Shown one piece after another: positions 60,625 through 64,000 of a stretch of DNA of 64,000 bases. A program made the position numbers and the translations under genes. The DNA is taken from contig JABTUM010000001.1 of the NCBI GenBank assembly GCA_015075375.1, forward strand, positions 2,537,201 through 2,601,200. Direction: 5' to 3'. Origin of the DNA: Planctomycetota bacterium (lineage in GTDB: Bacteria > Planctomycetota > SZUA-567 > H5-PLA8). Numbering within the stretch: the first letter of the stretch is position 1; every line of letters begins with the position of its first letter. The notes below the pieces were generated by a model, which saw only the letters and a program-made list of their open reading frames with translations, did not search any database and was not told where the DNA came from.

Positions 60625-61458
60625 TCAATACACCGGGTGCAGTTTGACTTCTCGGCGGTTGGTCTCGACCTCGGGAATGATCTCCCGGATGCCGTCCCAT
60701 TCCTTCCAGATGTCCGTCATCACGTCGGGGTAGTTGCCGCCCTGCCCGCCGCGTTCCGCACTGCGCCGGACATGGTTCAAGCGGTAAATGGTCGCATAGC
60801 GTACGTGCGGCGAATGGTTCGGCGCCGCGGTATGCGCAACCATGTAATGCGTCAGCACCACGTCCCCCGGTTCGCCCTCGCACATCACCGGTTCGGGGTA
60901 ATCGATCTTCGGCATGCCTTCGTTGTTCAGGTAGTCCGGACCGTGCTCGCGGAAAAACTTTTCGAACTGCCGGTGCGTCCCCGGCCAGACCGTGAAATTG
61001 CCCTGGTACGGACCGTCGAGCCTGCTCAAAAGCACCACGCCCAGCGCCGTGAAGTTGTGGAACTTGCCGTCCTTCGGCACGCCGTTGTGCGGGCTGTGCA
61101 TTCCGTCCAGGTGACAGCTCAGGTTCGGCGGCTTCTGCATCGCCGCATTGCTGCCGGGGAAGCGCAACGCAACCTGAGCGCCGCCGGACTTCATCAGGTT
61201 GCCCTTGCCCACCAGCGACTCGGCCAATTCCCACGCCGGGGTCGCCTGGAACAAACCCTTGAACAGTTCCGTGCCCTGCAATTCCGAACAGTAGCTCCGC
61301 GCGCGCAGCGTTTGAATCTCTTCCTTCGGCAGCCCTTCGCCCAACGAATGGTTAATCTCGTGCAGCGCCTGATCGATCATGATCTTCGGCACCACCCCGC
61401 GCAGCACCGTGTAGCCTTGTTCGTAGAACTCGGCTTTTTGCCGGAAATTCAGCTCCAT
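60625..61458 (-). CDS. Phytanoyl-CoA dioxygenase (PhyH) family protein
   Basis: 277 residues from ATG 61458, with GAGGG upstream; an in-frame TTG 15 bases earlier is possible. The opening (KAEFYEQGYTVLRGVVPKIM) and HxD motif (SCHLDGMHSP near 116) with the distal His and Arg in LTHYMVAHTAAPNHSPHVRY near 208 identify a 2-oxoglutarate/Fe(II) oxygenase. It ends at a clear terminator, so it is transcribed apart from the two other PhyH genes. Confidence 0.9.
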   Translation of the reverse strand: MELNFRQKAEFYEQGYTVLRGVVPKIMIDQALHEINHSLGEGLPKEEIQTLRARSYCSELQGTELFKGLFQATPAWELAESLVGKGNLMKSGGAQVALRFPGSNAAMQKPPNLSCHLDGMHSPHNGVPKDGKFHNFTALGVVLLSRLDGPYQGNFTVWPGTHRQFEKFFREHGPDYLNNEGMPKIDYPEPVMCEGEPGDVVLTHYMVAHTAAPNHSPHVRYATIYRLNHVRRSAERGGQGGNYPDVMTDIWKEWDGIREIIPEVETNRREVKLHPVY

Positions 61459-62390
61459 GACCACTACCCTCAAGCCTTAAGCACGCCGAACGGCTCACCT
61501 GGTCGCGACGAATTCGGCGCCCTTTTGCGCAACCAAACCCTCTTTTCCCCCCCGGTGCAATCCCCGCGCTTCGATTTGATTTCAATTCTTCATGTTAAAA
61601 AGTATTCAAAGCGGGCCTGAGTACGGGACTTAACGCGGGTTCGGAACGCGCTGAATTTTTTATCGATTTCGGAACTTAATTCCAATCTTGGCAAGCTAAT
61701 ACCGCATGCGATGCGACCGAATTTAGCCGCTCGCGGCACTAACAATAAGGTAGCGCCGCGCCCCACCCCCGGCCGCGTACGCCCCAACCTGACTTACTAA
61801 GCCGTGATCGTATCCCCCTATCCACCCGGGATTGGGCAGGACGAGGGCGGTATTCACGGAACCACCCGCCCCCGGGATCCCCAGCCTCTAAGCCCCAGAT
61901 CCCTGGGGCCACGCCAAGCCTGCAGACCACCAAACGGCCTTCGGGGGGCTGTGCAAGTTGAAGGCAAAGCCCAAAGTCAGAGCCCAAAGTGTCCAATTAG
62001 AACCGTTTGCACAAAGTGCACGATTCGGCTTAGAAGGTAAAATAAGATGTAATTAAAATAGCGCCGATATAGCAGGAGCTCTATTTTGCACTACGTGCGC
62101 GACTTCTTTGACCGCCAAGTTCGGAATTAAATCCAGGGTTTCGTTATTGGAGTTACAAGAACAGCCGAGAAACACCCAATAATAACCCGATTTTTACTCC
62201 CGATTTTCAGTCCCATTGCTCCCGTGCAGAGACGCGCAAAATGAAATCTTTGAAGTACCCGTAAAGGTAATCCGATTCTTGAGTTACCCGGTGCATTTGG
62301 ATTTAATTCGCATACCGGACTGAAGAAAAATGCCCAAGTTTGATGGGGGCGCACCTTGACGTCCGCCGATAATTAGGGTTAGTGAAATAG

Positions 62391-62406
62391 AACTGACCAG
62401 TCAGTT
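62391..62406. promoter_or_regulatory. TetR-type operator palindrome (AACTGAC-N2-GTCAGTT)
   Basis: A perfect inverted repeat of 7-bp arms separated by CA, lying 5 bases before the first ATG of the TetR-family gene. Operators of this pattern are typical of TetR regulators, so autorepression is likely. A possible -35 (TTGACG) lies at 62356-62361, but the -10 is weak. Confidence 0.8.
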
Positions 62407-62411
62407 TTGGT

Positions 62412-63368
62412 ATGTCGACGGCCGATAAAAGGGTGGGATTTGTTATGCAACTCAGTCCTCAGCAACAACCTAAGCCCAATCGTGAGAGCGAAATTGCGCT
62501 CACCGAGACCGCTCACGATGTGAACTTACCCGATTCCGCGCGCCAGCGCTTGGCCGAAGCGTCCGCCGAGCGGTCCGATTCCCAGCGCCGCAAAGCAGGT
62601 CGTAAGCCTAGTCCTGAAAAGCGTTTACAAATTCTAGAAGCCGCCGTCAAGCTCTTCACGAGCCGCGATTATCACGTCGTGCTCGTCGAAGATATTGCCG
62701 ATCTGGCCGGTGTCGGAAAGGGCACCGTCTACCGCTACTTCCCGACCAAAGAAGCGCTGTACCTGGAACTCGTTACGCTGGCTGTGGATAGAGCCAGTGA
62801 AGTGCTCAACCGCGTGGCCGACCGCAGCGAACCGGCGCTCAAGCGTTTGCGCCGCGCCGTCGCCATGACGCTCGAGTACTTCCGCATCAACGAGCCGTTT
62901 CTTCAGATCCTCTGGCACGACAAGGTGTTCCGTACGTGCAAAGAGCGCGAAGACCTGGCCAAGAAGCGCGCCGAAGTCCGCGATTGCTTCGCTCGCATTT
63001 TGGCCGAAGGAATCGCAGAAGGTGATATCAGGACCGACCTTGAGCCCGCCGTCGGCGCCATGATCCTGATGGCCTCGGTGCAGAGCTTCCTGCGCAACTT
63101 CGGCGCGAAACGCTCCAGCGACCAGATGGCCGACCAGTTGCTCAACATCTTCGTCGACGGCGTCGCGCCGCGCAGCGATCGGAAGGTTTCGCAACGCATG
63201 GCCAGCGCTCAGGTTTCGGTTTTGGATCCGGATACGGTCGGGCGCCTCGATCCGCTGGCGGCGCTGCGGGAGCTGGGCGGGATTCCGGGACATGTACCGC
63301 AAAGCCAGACGCGGCGGACACTTGAAGAGGAATTCCGCTTCGAGTTTCGGCCGCCGAACGCGGAGTAG
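62412..63368 (+). CDS. TetR-family transcriptional regulator
   Basis: 318 residues from ATG 62412; a second in-frame ATG at 62445 is possible. After a ~65-residue Ser/Arg-rich N-terminal extension, the TetR helix-turn-helix follows: LQILEAAVKLFTSRDYHVVL and ADLAGVGKGTVYRYFPTKEA (about 72-113). The C-terminal part is the usual all-helical ligand domain, with an extra ~50-residue tail ending in EEFRFEFRPPNAE. It probably controls the ABC exporter gene 190 bases downstream and itself, through the adjacent palindrome. The long N-terminal extension is odd for a TetR. Confidence 0.93.
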   Translation: MSTADKRVGFVMQLSPQQQPKPNRESEIALTETAHDVNLPDSARQRLAEASAERSDSQRRKAGRKPSPEKRLQILEAAVKLFTSRDYHVVLVEDIADLAGVGKGTVYRYFPTKEALYLELVTLAVDRASEVLNRVADRSEPALKRLRRAVAMTLEYFRINEPFLQILWHDKVFRTCKEREDLAKKRAEVRDCFARILAEGIAEGDIRTDLEPAVGAMILMASVQSFLRNFGAKRSSDQMADQLLNIFVDGVAPRSDRKVSQRMASAQVSVLDPDTVGRLDPLAALRELGGIPGHVPQSQTRRTLEEEFRFEFRPPNAE

Positions 63369-63556
63369 ACACACGGTGCGAGGCGCGGGGGCGCCTTGGC
63401 CGGAATGAAGCAACGCGCATCTGGACAAGGACTTAGAGATGCGCGGCCGCAAAGAGGAATACGGGCGATCCACCGCCTTCGATTCGTCGAAGGTCAGGGT
63501 CCGCAGCTCCTGGTCCAACGGTGGACCGCCCGTAAAGCGAGGGGCGTAAAGCACAC

Positions 63557-64000
63557 ATGAGTAGCACCGCGACCACCACTTCCCGTTCCATGGCGCCCAA
63601 GGCGCTGGAAATGCCTGCCGATCGACGCAAACGCCACGAGTGGAAGTACTTATTCCGCTACAGCAGCGGCCGCGAAGATCCCGACAACCGCGACCACGAC
63701 AGCGACCGCAAGTCGGCTCCGGTCACGTGGAAGTCGTTGCAGCGCTTCTGGTCTTTCGTGCGCCCGCACCGCCACTTGGTTTACCTGCTCCTGGCCGTCA
63801 CGCTGATCAACCAGGGCGCGATGATCGTGATGCCCGTGGCCATCGGCCGCGTCATGGACGGCATCCTGCCGCGCCACGACGGAGCCATGCTAAACTTGGT
63901 GGCGATAGGACTTATCCTGTTCATCGGGCTGCGGGCCTTTTACCTGTTCGTGGGCCGCGAACTCGTCAGCCTGCTCGGCGCGCTGATCGTCCGCGACGCC
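63557..64000 (+). CDS. ABC-type exporter, N-terminal part (truncated by window)
   Basis: 148 residues from ATG 63557, open at the right edge. A basic, disordered N-terminus leads to WKSLQRFWSFVRPHRHLVYL and two membrane segments, the start of an ABC exporter transmembrane domain. The nucleotide-binding domain lies outside the window. It follows the TetR gene on the same strand, so it may be the transporter that regulator controls. Confidence 0.8.
   Translation, partial: MSSTATTTSRSMAPKALEMPADRRKRHEWKYLFRYSSGREDPDNRDHDSDRKSAPVTWKSLQRFWSFVRPHRHLVYLLLAVTLINQGAMIVMPVAIGRVMDGILPRHDGAMLNLVAIGLILFIGLRAFYLFVGRELVSLLGALIVRDA

Noticed and set aside
61459..62411. Gene or RNA in the 950-base gap before the TetR gene
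   Set aside because: Frames here are short and low-complexity; there are several small hairpins but no convincing RNA family, and only the TetR operator at the right end was kept.

Overview
The window is 64 kb of GC-rich bacterial DNA. No rRNA or species marker is present, so the lineage is inferred. Several features fit the Planctomycetota or a neighbouring group: small + strand proteins with a hydrophobic N-terminus, genes of the phytanoyl-CoA dioxygenase, Gfo/Idh/MocA, sugar-phosphate-isomerase and GH88/105 families, a secreted protein with repeated MSGSKS motifs, and intergenic palindromes such as CCACTGGCC-N2-GGCCAGTGG. This is a soft assignment.

Layout. (1) 1-20.1 kb is a tailed-phage prophage, or the remains of one, lying mostly on the minus strand. 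Read right to left it has an excisionase-like HTH protein, a sigma-like protein, an XhlA-like protein, a holin, nested spanin-like genes, a zinc ribbon, large terminase, portal, scaffold, major capsid protein, a series of small head/tail genes and a tail-fibre-like protein. It runs off the left edge and ends on the right beside a canonical tRNA-Leu. Plus-strand cargo genes interrupt it: a GyrI-like effector-binding protein, two small membrane proteins, an EEP-family hydrolase and a SpoT/MESH1-like HD hydrolase. Between 13.6 and 17.2 kb there are dense repeats plus four lower-GC minus-strand ORFs; at least one of these looks like an integron gene cassette. (2) 20.4-33 kb is chromosomal: plant/cyanobacterial-type IspH, a Fic protein with a palindromic upstream region, a lower-GC two-gene island bracketed by a 64-bp direct repeat, a PKD-containing secreted protein, a Tat-exported phosphoesterase, two Gfo/Idh/MocA oxidoreductases, a response regulator, an NDUFA9-like epimerase and a sugar-phosphate isomerase.

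(3) 33.4-38.3 kb is the most striking region: 30 tRNA genes on the + strand that together cover all 20 amino acids. A terminator-ended structured RNA candidate precedes them, and a GNAT acetyltransferase and an HNH endonuclease are embedded among them. Many of these tRNAs depart from consensus (no U8, C33, a short-variable-loop tRNA-Leu(UAA), a tRNA-Arg(GCG)). The nearby tRNA-Leu(TAG) at 20.4 kb is conventional, so the array looks like an accessory, mobile-element-type set.

(4) 38.4-64 kb is mostly ordinary chromosome. It has YdcF-like and sterol-desaturase proteins, a mannonate-dehydratase-like enolase, a FIST protein, an Fpg-type glycosylase, a nucleotidyltransferase-methyltransferase fusion, M14 peptidase plus VIT1 transporter, a P-type ATPase, polyphosphate kinase, an AraC regulator, a SEC-C protein, an AlkD-like HEAT protein, a Gfo/GH105 pair, three PhyH-family dioxygenases, a TetR regulator with an adjacent perfect operator palindrome, and the start of an ABC exporter. 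All assignments come from reading motifs and gene order; no database search was run.
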